The translations under genes and the position numbers were made by a program. From Ktedonospora formicarum (lineage in GTDB: Bacteria > Chloroflexota > Ktedonobacteria > Ktedonobacterales > Ktedonobacteraceae), in assembly GCF_016587355.1 (NCBI RefSeq), contig NZ_BNJF01000002.1, positions 1,240,001-1,304,000 of the forward strand: a stretch of 64,000 nucleotides of DNA, given 5' to 3'. The notes under the pieces are model-generated. The model was not told where the DNA came from and made no database searches. It worked only from the letters and a program-made list of their open reading frames with translations. Shown one piece after another: positions 52,301 to 59,311 of the stretch. Position 1 is the stretch's first letter, and each line of letters opens with the position of its first letter.

Positions 52301-52920
52301 GCCTGGGAGAGGGCTCCCCAACAGTGATCGAACGCCTGACAAGGCAAGTAATGCAGGGGCGTGTTTTTCTCGCCCAGGGAAAGGCTCGTCCTGCCCTGCG
52401 CACACTCTCATCTTTGCTTCCTCTCGCAGAGGAATATGGTTATAGTTCCCTGGTACTTGAGATACAACTCCTGCTCGCCCTGGCTCACTCTGCTTGCAAA
52501 CAGCATCAGCAGGCTCGGCGCTGGATATGTGAGGCTCTTTCAAGAGCCTCGCGTGAGAGTTATGTCCGCCTCTTTCTTAATGAAGGCAAGCCGTTGGTTC
52601 GCTTGCTTCGTTCGCTTCTCCCCGCTTTGCAACATGACGAGTCGTTGCTCTCTTACACGCAAATGCTTCTGCGTGCAGCCAGTCAGAGCGCTGAGCAGGC
52701 CCTTTCATCTTCAGGTCGCTTGCTCTATGAGCCTCTGTCTGTGCAGGAAAAGCGTGTACTACGCCTGCTCACATCTGGCTGGAGTAATGCGGATATCGCG
52801 CGCGAGCTGATTGTCTCTGTCAACACAGTCAAGGATCATGTGAAACACCTCTATCAAAAATTAGGTGTCGTCAATCGTGTCCAGGCCAGCGAGGCTGCAC
52901 GGCTCCTGAAACTCGACTAA
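49354..52920 (+). CDS. tyrosine recombinase-MalT/LuxR fusion regulator
   Basis: 1188 residues. Residues about 15-105 form a SAM-like core-binding domain (SVTVRNYLSDLRQFIAWC). Residues 125-290 form a tyrosine recombinase catalytic domain with Arg161 (AGLRAHEL), Arg253 (QDLRHRFG), His275 (MGHESSAS) and Tyr284 (VLYLR); the usual Lys and the first His of HxLR are replaced (Gln250). A STAND ATPase follows (Walker A APAGYGKTT at 340-348, Walker B LLVLDNF near 418), then TPR-like helices, and a LuxR HTH from about 1127 (LSVQEKRVLRLL...NADIARELIVSVNTVKDHVKHLYQKLG). ATG 49354 follows AAAGGGA. It is a single-gene unit. The recombinase part probably supplies sequence-specific DNA binding, with or without cleavage. 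Confidence 0.93.
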   Translation: MSREAQPSITDEGQQMFIQYASALHQTPKLSSVTVRNYLSDLRQFIAWCEQKDASHITFAPENITLALLMRYRDYLLITLKLKHASVNRSLISLRRFFSWASASCLTQCDFGSAFTLIPRDAPMPRYLNNEEERALLAAVGTSGSLRDRAIISLLLYAGLRAHELCALTPQQVHFNQGGVTLNIIDQRQHVREVTLEECSALSEYVASLPSECTYLFMSTKTGKALTERALGHLVSKYAKLTRLVDISPQDLRHRFGYCMAQTLPLEQLARVMGHESSASTVLYLRGVQTSSSTIRPAIPVLASKLSPPHLPSLVIERLRLMDWLDGACSYPLTLIQAPAGYGKTTVVSQWLTVRDMLPTASWFTLEIDDNDPFRFWSTLAMSLLEKELAQCLIQNPSNEIPTLLLNELVHKSHDMLLVLDNFQVIREPRLVEMLTYFLDHLPPDMRVILLSRSEPLLPLMQWRARGNLREMIAADLRFSMEETLTFFSEALSTPLPETLLKRLDTSLKGWPAGLRLLSLGLTHSRVKLDIEQALTLSVSNPASPYKLLLDYFDTEIFATQPEFLQRFLLQTSVLSRLNVSLCNALAGDEMSTSSLQMIERSGLFLEASDAGWYSYHPLFAESLRRKATHNLGEEAVQRLARFASQWYEQQGMHAEAIEAALLSRDMERVALLFAHIEMQGDVEDMQTILRWVEPLPEVVLREHPMLCVSIASALRFSQASLPLPAMIAARIETLLQMAEESWRQRNMLSWVGVVWGNRALIGLDLQPLAHIARSARQALALLPPEDPDKHIQVWIGTCQYFTGSEMLFLGRVKEAHRTLLAAKERSLFLKNYFLSNSIHSALGKCSLLQGELRQASTYQREMLAEARKQSDHEMVVDALSELAWIAIERNDLVSAEQQVREALELARQTGVRQDLHVQACLQLALLRYAQGEIEEALQDILDLLPHQHQVWTSDNSWLYARLYVWYSRLLLATGNAQAVEVSLGEGSPTVIERLTRQVMQGRVFLAQGKARPALRTLSSLLPLAEEYGYSSLVLEIQLLLALAHSACKQHQQARRWICEALSRASRESYVRLFLNEGKPLVRLLRSLLPALQHDESLLSYTQMLLRAASQSAEQALSSSGRLLYEPLSVQEKRVLRLLTSGWSNADIARELIVSVNTVKDHVKHLYQKLGVVNRVQASEAARLLKLD

Positions 52921-52939
52921 GCTCCTCCACAATTCGTTG

Positions 52940-52977
52940 GACAGAACCACCCATTAGGAGGATAGTTCTGTCGTTTT
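52940..52977 (+). terminator. terminator after the fusion regulator
   Basis: GACAGAAC (52940-52947) and GTTCTGTC (52965-52972) form a perfect 8-bp stem followed by GTTTTG, 20 bp after the stop. Confidence 0.6.
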
Positions 52978-53075
52978 GCCCGGCTATACTGCCACCAATG
53001 AGTTGAGAGTCAACAAACGAACTACACCGAAACTGTAAGTGGGCTTATTCACCATCGAATTGAAGGAGCATAAAG

Positions 53076-53879
53076 ATGTTTCATTATGCAGGCAAAACAG
53101 CGTTGATCACTGGCGCTTCCTCTGGTATTGGCGAAACCTTCGCTCGCGAACTGGCAGTGCGTGGAATGCATCTTATCCTGGTTGCGCGTTCGGAGGCACC
53201 TTTACGTACACTCGCGACTGAGCTGGCAGAGACGTATAACATTCGTAGCGAAGTGATTGTCGCCGACCTCAGCCAGCCAGAGGCAATCGCTAAGGTGCAG
53301 GATACGGTTCAAACGTTTGGATTGCATGTTGGTCTTCTCGTCAACAATGCTGGCTTCGGGACCTATGATAACTTTGACGCACTTGATCCTGCACGCGATC
53401 ATCAACAGGTTATGCTTAATGTCACCGCTGTCGTTGATTTGACCCATGCGTTTCTACCTCAGATGGCTGCGCGTGGCGAGGGGGCGATCCTCAATGTGGC
53501 CTCAATGGCAGCCTTTATTCCTACTCCTTATATGGCTGTCTATGCTGCGAGCAAAGCCTTTGTGCTTTCCTTCAGCGAGTCGCTCTGGGCGGAGTATCGT
53601 CAGCGCGGTATTCAAGTGTTAGCGCTCTGTCCTGGTCAGGTCGAGACCGCTTTCCATGCCAAGACTGAGAATCCCGTACCAGATGTTGGTGTCAAGGTAA
53701 CCCCTCGGGAGGTGGTAGTATCTGGCTTGAAGGCGTTAGAGCAAGGGAAGCGCTATGTTATTCCAGGGCGTATGAACCACTTCTCTATTCAGATGGCTCG
53801 CCTTATGTCCCGCTCATTTCTGCTTAAAGCCACCGAGAGCAAGTTGCGTGAGAGACTGGAGAGTGTTGGTAAGCACTAA
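53076..53879 (+). CDS. SDR family NAD(P)-dependent oxidoreductase
   Basis: 267 residues of the classical SDR fold: TGASSGIGETFAREL (residues 12-26), NNAGFGTYDNF, NVASMAAFIPTPY with the Ser, and the catalytic YAASK. The C-terminal extension after GMNH... (RYVIPGRMNHFSIQMARLMS) resembles DltE/YqjQ-type members. GGAGCATAAAG precedes the ATG. It is monocistronic. Substrate unknown. Confidence 0.93.
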   Translation: MFHYAGKTALITGASSGIGETFARELAVRGMHLILVARSEAPLRTLATELAETYNIRSEVIVADLSQPEAIAKVQDTVQTFGLHVGLLVNNAGFGTYDNFDALDPARDHQQVMLNVTAVVDLTHAFLPQMAARGEGAILNVASMAAFIPTPYMAVYAASKAFVLSFSESLWAEYRQRGIQVLALCPGQVETAFHAKTENPVPDVGVKVTPREVVVSGLKALEQGKRYVIPGRMNHFSIQMARLMSRSFLLKATESKLRERLESVGKH

Positions 53880-53954
53880 ACTGCCGCCCGCGCCAGGCAA
53901 GCCTAAGAACTAGTTAGGCAGCACGGAGGAACAGAAGTGTAAGGAGGGGAGGGG

Positions 53955-54626
53955 TTAGGGAGTATTCCCTGGCTCCTCCTTCTTTGGGTATTCCTTCCAG
54001 AGTGGATAGGGGATACCAGCGAGCCGGTTGATGACAATTGCCTGAAGTGTTAGAAGTACCACCGCGACCATCAGCAGAACGAGTTGCCAGGGTTTTGTGA
54101 GTATGCCCAGTGAGATAATCAGTGTTGTGGCTCCAGCGGGTGGATGTGGCGCTCTAAAAAGAATCATTAGACCAGACGTCAGCCCCAGCGAGAGCGCGGC
54201 TGCTAGGACGCGTGACCATGTAACACCGCCGCTGATCGCGGGATCCGCTGTCGTTAGCCCTGTGACGATAAGACTTAGATAGCCCATCAGCGTTCCGATG
54301 AGCTGCCCGATGATGATATTATGTGGCGAGGCGGTTGGTGAGGTGGGGGCATAGTAGCAGAGAAAAGCGGTGGGGCCAAGTGAGGGGAAGATAAATGGTG
54401 AGCCAGTAATGGCTGCTAGCATCGCCATCAAACCGATACTGATGCACCCGTTGAAGAAGCTAAAGAGCGTGAGCACTATTGCCTTTGAATGATGGGCCAT
54501 GAGCCAGGGGATACGCAAGCGTGTTATGAGCCCTCTTACAATATCCACCATATTATGTTGCCCCTGTTCTTCTGGAGGACGCCAGCCAGTGGGCTGCTTA
54601 TGCTGTTCTTCTCCCTCCCGCTTCAT
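53955..54626 (-). CDS. HPP family integral membrane protein
   Basis: 223 residues with four membrane helices. The family motif is FRAPHPPAGATTLI, and SPFIFPSLGPTAFLCYY is the other conserved block. HPP proteins are reported nitrite transporters in chloroplasts and cyanobacteria; here the role is not certain. The ATG at 54626 has GGAG 6 nt upstream, whereas the upstream ATG at 54647 lacks one. It is monocistronic. Confidence 0.9.
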   Translation of the reverse strand: MKREGEEQHKQPTGWRPPEEQGQHNMVDIVRGLITRLRIPWLMAHHSKAIVLTLFSFFNGCISIGLMAMLAAITGSPFIFPSLGPTAFLCYYAPTSPTASPHNIIIGQLIGTLMGYLSLIVTGLTTADPAISGGVTWSRVLAAALSLGLTSGLMILFRAPHPPAGATTLIISLGILTKPWQLVLLMVAVVLLTLQAIVINRLAGIPYPLWKEYPKKEEPGNTP

Positions 54627-54731
54627 AGTGTCTCCATCCTGTCTCATGAATAACTACAATGCGGCATAGTCTAGTGCAGCTGCTCTCTCTAACACGCTCT
54701 GCACTGTGAATGGTAACTTGCGAGAATCTTC

Positions 54732-54830
54732 TTGACATCCTGATCTATACGTCGATATAATGCCTACATATCGTAGTTTCTTCAAGTACCCTCATGGAGG
54801 TTCCCTACATTTATGCCAGCTCACCGCTAA
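54732..54830 (+). promoter_or_regulatory. consensus promoter followed by a five-codon leader ORF
   Basis: TTGACA (54732-54737), an 18-bp spacer and TATAAT (54756-54761) match the sigma70 consensus exactly. Downstream TGGAGG (54795-54800) precedes ATG-CCA-GCT-CAC-CGC-TAA (54813-54830), which would encode MPAHR. The next gene starts at 55088, so a leader of about 320 nt is implied. The rest of 54648-55087 holds no gene I can support. Confidence 0.5.
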
Positions 54831-55087
54831 CTCCACCCTGCTTCCGCTGAGAAGCGTAACAACACATCATTACTCCTCTTGTGATTATCTTGCACATGAT
54901 GGTGTGTCTGGTATGGAGAAAGTGCGATCATAGTGATGCCTGGTATGGATCTGTAGCAAGCTAGTCTTTCCTTGTTTGCAGTGTATTCATCTCCAAACCC
55001 TCTATTCTAGTAGATTATGCCTTGCAGCATCTTCTCCATACCTTTGCCACTTTTCAAATGTGTTTGTTTTGAACTGGAAAGTTTGTT

Positions 55088-55741
55088 ATGGTAAAGATCC
55101 ATATCCTTGGTGGCTCTGGTAGTGGCAAGACTACGTTAGCGAGCGATATCGCTGCTCGCCTGTCCATCCCTCATTATGAACTAGATACCTTTGGCTCGAA
55201 GAATGGTGCCAATGACGCGGCATATATTGAAGATGCTTTTTCAATTGCCTCTCAGCCTTCATGGGTCACAGAAGGTATCTTCCTCATTTGGACGGAGCCG
55301 CTACTCTACCATGCCAATTATATTGTGCTGTATGAGGTCCCCTGGACAACTGCCGCCTGGCGTATCATTTTTCGTCATATTAACAAGAGTTTGCGTGGTA
55401 TTAACCCCTATCCTGGCTTCAATGGATTGAAGTTGCTCTTCAAGCTACTCAAGGATACACGCAACCATTGCTTGAGTAGGGAGATTACTGACCCAACAAT
55501 TCTGGAGTACCAACGGCTCTATCTTGAGGGACAAAGAGAGCCTGCCGATCTTCTCGATGCTGAATACATACTGGTTCGTCTGAAAAAGTACTTTCCCGTC
55601 GTCTTCGCGCCCACAGCGGCCTTCGTTCATCAGTATCTAATGCCCTACAAGCACAAAGTTGTGCTCATTCGTACCAACGCGGATCGTAAGCGCTTCCTTG
55701 CGCGTATTGATGCCTTGAGCCAGCACAATAGCTCAGTATAG
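55088..55741 (+). CDS. P-loop NTPase, adenylate kinase/topology-modulation-like
   Basis: 217 residues. Walker A GGSGSGKTT is at residues 8-16, followed by SDIAARLSIPHYELDTF and the acceptor-like region PSWVTEGIFLIWTEPLL, as in small-molecule kinases annotated adenylate kinase-like or topology modulation protein. A lid-like stretch is around RHINKSLRGINPY. The phosphate acceptor is unknown. It may be driven by the consensus promoter 330 bp upstream through a long leader. Confidence 0.85.
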   Translation: MVKIHILGGSGSGKTTLASDIAARLSIPHYELDTFGSKNGANDAAYIEDAFSIASQPSWVTEGIFLIWTEPLLYHANYIVLYEVPWTTAAWRIIFRHINKSLRGINPYPGFNGLKLLFKLLKDTRNHCLSREITDPTILEYQRLYLEGQREPADLLDAEYILVRLKKYFPVVFAPTAAFVHQYLMPYKHKVVLIRTNADRKRFLARIDALSQHNSSV

Positions 55742-55765
55742 GTATCCTGACTATTCGAATGTAAG

Positions 55766-55800
55766 GAGAGCAACCAGTCGGTGCAACTGGTTGCTCTCTT
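55766..55800. terminator. terminator between the P-loop gene and the serine hydrolase
   Basis: GAGAGCAACCAGT (55766-55778) pairs perfectly with ACTGGTTGCTCTC (55786-55798), loop CGGTGCA, then TTCG. The adjacent genes converge. Confidence 0.82.
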
Positions 55801-55802
55801 CG

Positions 55803-57020
55803 TCACTTCACTAGCTCATTTGCTAGTGCTGGAAGTGCGGCGAAAGCATGGAAGAATTCTTCTCCACCATCGACAGGCACAGGATATGAGCTCATCTTTG
55901 CTACGACGAGTTGTGCTGATGGATCAATGTAGAGAATCTGCCCACCGTACCCTAATGCATAGTAAGCTCCGTGCTCGTTGTTTGCCAGCCACCACTGATT
56001 ATGGTAAGGCATAGGATTATGTGAGCCTGGAAGTGCAACTCGCTCCATGTCCTCGATCACAGCCTCAGGAACAATTTGTTTTCCATTAAACCTACCTTTT
56101 TGCAGCATCATCTGCCCGAAGCGTGCCATGTCGCGGAGTGTGGTGATGAGTCCCGATCCTGATGTCTCTTCGGTGGTAGGGCCAACAACCCAGGCTGCGT
56201 CTCGTTCTACTCCCATTTTGCTCCAGATTCGCTCTTGCATGATGTCGGCGAGGGGTTTGTTCAGCAAGCGCTTTATGATCCAAGCCAGGATGTCACTATT
56301 GGGCGTCTGATAAGTGAAGCGCTCTCCATGCTCACCATCTCTGTACATTGTCGCAAGTAGTTCATAACTCGTCTCTGGGCCTGTATATTTTTCAGGTTTT
56401 GCTAGCCACCCCAGCGTGACGCTATATTGCCAATCCTCAACCATGCTTGGATGAGCAGTCAGAGGCCCACCCTCGACCCTGCGGAATTTTACAGTCGTCG
56501 TCATGTCCATTGCTTGCTGTACGGTCGCTCCAGCGAATCCACTTTCCTTTAACTCAGGCAGGTAGTATGTGATCTGGTTTTCTAGATCAAAGAGCCCTTC
56601 ATGCGCTAGCATCGCTGCTAGTGTTCCTGTCATGGATTTACTGCCTGAAGCCCAGGCGTGAAGGGTGTGAGCTTGCATACTATTGAGATAGCGCTCATAG
56701 ATCATCTTACCTTGGTGGATGACCGCAATCCCATCTGTGTAGCTAAGCTCTAACATCTCACCAAAGGTATAGCGTGACCCATTACGTCTTTGATAAGATA
56801 TCCCATCCAGGTCGCGTGGCTCTCTATCGAAATGTACGACGGCACCTTCCCCACGCCATACTTCGGCTGTGGGATTAAGCTTTTGTATGTTCTGGAAACT
56901 CCAACGGTTATATGGTCCCAGGAGTTGCTGCGCATGTGTAACTCGTGCCTCCTTAGATGGTGGAAAGCCGCGCATAAAGTCGTCTCTTGAAGCTCCATTT
57001 TTTACATGTTGTGTAGACAT
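55803..57020 (-). CDS. serine hydrolase of the beta-lactamase/penicillin-binding family
   Basis: 405 residues, class C beta-lactamase-like. The SxxK motif is ASGSKSMTG (Ser125, Lys128) and the YxN equivalent is YQTPNSD; the third motif is probably the HxG-like GYGGQILYID region. No signal peptide is evident, so an intracellular esterase or amidase role is more likely than antibiotic breakdown. AAGG is 9 nt before the ATG at 57020. It is monocistronic. Confidence 0.9.
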   Translation of the reverse strand: MSTQHVKNGASRDDFMRGFPPSKEARVTHAQQLLGPYNRWSFQNIQKLNPTAEVWRGEGAVVHFDREPRDLDGISYQRRNGSRYTFGEMLELSYTDGIAVIHQGKMIYERYLNSMQAHTLHAWASGSKSMTGTLAAMLAHEGLFDLENQITYYLPELKESGFAGATVQQAMDMTTTVKFRRVEGGPLTAHPSMVEDWQYSVTLGWLAKPEKYTGPETSYELLATMYRDGEHGERFTYQTPNSDILAWIIKRLLNKPLADIMQERIWSKMGVERDAAWVVGPTTEETSGSGLITTLRDMARFGQMMLQKGRFNGKQIVPEAVIEDMERVALPGSHNPMPYHNQWWLANNEHGAYYALGYGGQILYIDPSAQLVVAKMSSYPVPVDGGEEFFHAFAALPALANELVK

Positions 57021-57109
57021 ATTGTCATACCTTCATTAGTGTGCAATGATTTTAACTACCCGAGAGAATCCATTGTGCTCTCTCAGGTGTGATAGCTAAG
57101 TATATCGCG

Positions 57110-57649
57110 TTATTCGGGTAGAGTTCGTAGTTCGCGCAGGCGCTCTACCTGTGCCCTGAGCACGCGTTTATTGCGCTGGGAGTTTGCTATCGAGGGATCA
57201 GGAACCCATTCAAGCATGCCATTTTCGATAGCGCGTACAATGCGCATACGAGTAGCCTGCGTGTTCTCTCCAAAGGCCAACGCGGCGGCATTGCTTATTG
57301 TGATCAGATCATCGACGGAGATCCACCAGCGCACGCGCGACACCAGGATTCCGATATCTGTACGCCAGAAGCCCTCTGGAATTGTCGCTCTGCTGTGTAA
57401 TACGTTTCCCAGAAGTAATTCCAATAAGCGCGTTAGAGCCAATTCAGCCCGAGATATTGCCTCGGTGGATCTGTCATATCCACCATTAGCGATTCCGATT
57501 AAGTACGCGAGATCCTGCTGTAGTGGACTTTCCTTACCTGTCAAATTTTCACGTTCATTTGTAGCGCCAAGAGCCATCCCAAGATCTATATACCTTTGCT
57601 TCACTAAGGTTGTAATCTCTTGCGCTAGCCTGTCATCAAAGAGAGCCAT
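57110..57649 (-). CDS. hypothetical protein behind a regulated promoter
   Basis: 179 residues, not recognised. It is soluble, mostly helical, with no signal peptide. The middle (LELLLGNVLHSRATIPEGFW) and the C-terminal segment (SNAAALAFGENTQATRMRI then QVERLRELRTLPE) suggest a helical DNA-binding or regulator-like domain, but I cannot assign a family. It is preceded by a near-perfect promoter whose spacer holds the palindrome AACTAACGTTAGTT, so it is tightly regulated, perhaps by itself or a TetR-type protein. Confidence 0.7.
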   Translation of the reverse strand: MALFDDRLAQEITTLVKQRYIDLGMALGATNERENLTGKESPLQQDLAYLIGIANGGYDRSTEAISRAELALTRLLELLLGNVLHSRATIPEGFWRTDIGILVSRVRWWISVDDLITISNAAALAFGENTQATRMRIVRAIENGMLEWVPDPSIANSQRNKRVLRAQVERLRELRTLPE

Positions 57650-57685
57650 ACTCCTCGTCCTTCACTAAACCTCTTCACGTTCGTA

Positions 57686-57714
57686 AGTATAGCTTAACTA
57701 ACGTTAGTTGTCAA
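57686..57714 (-). promoter_or_regulatory. near-consensus promoter with embedded palindromic operator
   Basis: On the minus strand TTGACA (57714-57709), a 17-bp spacer and TATACT (57691-57686). The spacer contains the 14-bp perfect palindrome AACTAACGTTAGTT (57696-57709), which overlaps the -35 by one base, so a bound dimer would exclude polymerase. The gene starts about 35 bp downstream. Confidence 0.8.
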
Positions 57715-57771
57715 CCTTAATCCTGTCATGGTCTTTCGTGAATGGCATTGTGAGGAACTTCTCTCTTGATG

Positions 57772-57820
57772 CAAAGAAGCCGGGTCGAGAACATTTTTTG
57801 TTCTCGACCCGGCTTCTTTG
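57772..57820. terminator. 22-bp perfect terminator stem
   Basis: 57772-57793 is exactly complementary to 57799-57820 with a TTTTT loop. On the minus strand it lies just after the stop of the gene at 57831, so it terminates that gene. Confidence 0.85.
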
Positions 57821-57830
57821 GTGCCTTTTG

Positions 57831-59093
57831 TCAATTGCCGTAGGTGATGATCAAAGGAGCGGGATTGAGCGAGAGAACCTCCTTGGGGGTCATAATTCCG
57901 GTTTTGGCTTCGATTTTGTAGAAGATCTTGAAGCCTCCATAGCGGAAGTTGTGGTAATTCTGTATGTCTTGCCCTACCCACTCGGCGTACTGTGATCTCT
58001 TGGCTTCTTTGTCACCTGGAAAGCCTCCAACGCTATCTACATGGAACACGACATCAACGTTGGGGCTGGAGTGAATGTTGCGTTTATCCGCAATCTCTGC
58101 CTGTCCAGCATTATAGGGGTTGGACAATCCATCGCCATCGCCGCGATATTGATGGATGATGAGCATCTTGCGTGGAATGTGGTAACGTGCGGGCAGGGCG
58201 GCGACTGCGTCAATGATCGGATTGAGGTCGCTGGCACGAACATTGCTCAGGTTGGTTCCTGGGATTCCGTCGTGGCGTGGAAACATCCATTCTGGATCAA
58301 TTGCGAGATGGACAAATGGATACTTCTCTAAGTATGGTAGGAAGGAGTTGACCTCTTGCATAACCGGTGCCTGCCCAATGTTGAGATCGAGAAATAGTAG
58401 CAGGTTATAACGGGCGCAAAACGCCAGGTATGCCTTCATGGTTTCGATATCAACATGGTGACTGTACGTGTTGTCGGGACCAGGATACGAGTCTGGCACA
58501 CTTACGACAAGGTCAATGCCTAGTTGCACCGGATGAGCAGGGTCCAGGCGCTCATACTCTGCACCCTGTTTTTTAAGATCATTCAGCATGGATGTGCTTG
58601 GTACATAGGCTGGTCCCGTTACTTCCGCGCCTGGAACAGCGTAGAAGGCTACTACGCGATGATTAGGTAAGACAGCGCCCACATTAGGGTCAAAGGGAAT
58701 CGGGGTTGGTTGTGCTGTTGGAGTTGCATGTGCCTGTGTCGTCGTTGGGGGCTTAGGTGCGCTACCCTGCAATAAGGTCTGCCACAATGGCAGCGTGACC
58801 AGAGCAGTTATCGCTACCAATGCGCAGCATATAGCTATTATCGATGTCCGTCGCTTGTACCAATAGACCTGTGGGCGTTCCAATAATGGAGATTTGTCGA
58901 GTAGATGTGTCTTTTCTTCTTCTATAGATTTCCGTTTAACGTCCTGGTCTTCAGATGTTCTTGCTTTGTTCTCTTTTTCAGAGGTTGTTTCTGCCTGATC
59001 TGTGTTAAGCAGGTGGGTCTTCTGCTGGTCCAGGGGTTGCTGTTCTCGCTCTATCGATTCAGGCGCATTCTTGTGCTGTGGTGCCTGTTGCAT
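57831..59093 (-). CDS. membrane-anchored protein with glycosidase-like domain
   Basis: 420 residues, not firmly recognised. A charged cytosolic N-terminus with two KTHLL repeats (about 25-29 and 61-65) precedes one membrane helix (about 83-105, SIIAICCALVAITALV) and a Pro/Thr linker. The external domain (about 135-420) has alternating strand/helix segments (VVAFYAVPGAEV, LLLFLDLNIGQAP, HLAIDPEWMF, MLIIHQYRGDGDG) suggesting a TIM barrel, with acids in positions like glycosidase catalytic residues. It is a type II membrane protein; function unproven. It is divergent in style from its neighbours and stands alone. Confidence 0.65.
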   Translation of the reverse strand: MQQAPQHKNAPESIEREQQPLDQQKTHLLNTDQAETTSEKENKARTSEDQDVKRKSIEEEKTHLLDKSPLLERPQVYWYKRRTSIIAICCALVAITALVTLPLWQTLLQGSAPKPPTTTQAHATPTAQPTPIPFDPNVGAVLPNHRVVAFYAVPGAEVTGPAYVPSTSMLNDLKKQGAEYERLDPAHPVQLGIDLVVSVPDSYPGPDNTYSHHVDIETMKAYLAFCARYNLLLFLDLNIGQAPVMQEVNSFLPYLEKYPFVHLAIDPEWMFPRHDGIPGTNLSNVRASDLNPIIDAVAALPARYHIPRKMLIIHQYRGDGDGLSNPYNAGQAEIADKRNIHSSPNVDVVFHVDSVGGFPGDKEAKRSQYAEWVGQDIQNYHNFRYGGFKIFYKIEAKTGIMTPKEVLSLNPAPLIITYGN

Positions 59094-59249
59094 TTACAAG
59101 TTCCTTCAAGAGATACAGAAATATTAAGCTCTCAAAACAATCAAGCCATAAAGCCATATATATAGAATAATGTCTATCATGGCTAAAAGATCTCACCTGG
59201 TACTTTTCACCCGGCATCCTGGGTGACCTTGGTTATACGTATAGGTATA

Positions 59250-59291
59250 AAATGAGGGGCATGTTCAATTCGAAGAACATGCCCCTCATTT
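59250..59291. terminator. 17-bp perfect terminator stem
   Basis: 59250-59266 is exactly complementary to 59275-59291. On the minus strand it follows the stop of the membrane HTH gene (59312) by about 20 bp. Confidence 0.8.
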
Positions 59292-59311
59292 GTGCGTATG
59301 TGCTCTATTTT

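Noticed and set aside
55803..57020. Antibiotic-resistance beta-lactamase
   Set aside because: It has no signal peptide and belongs to the broad class C-like esterase/amidase group; resistance is not supported.
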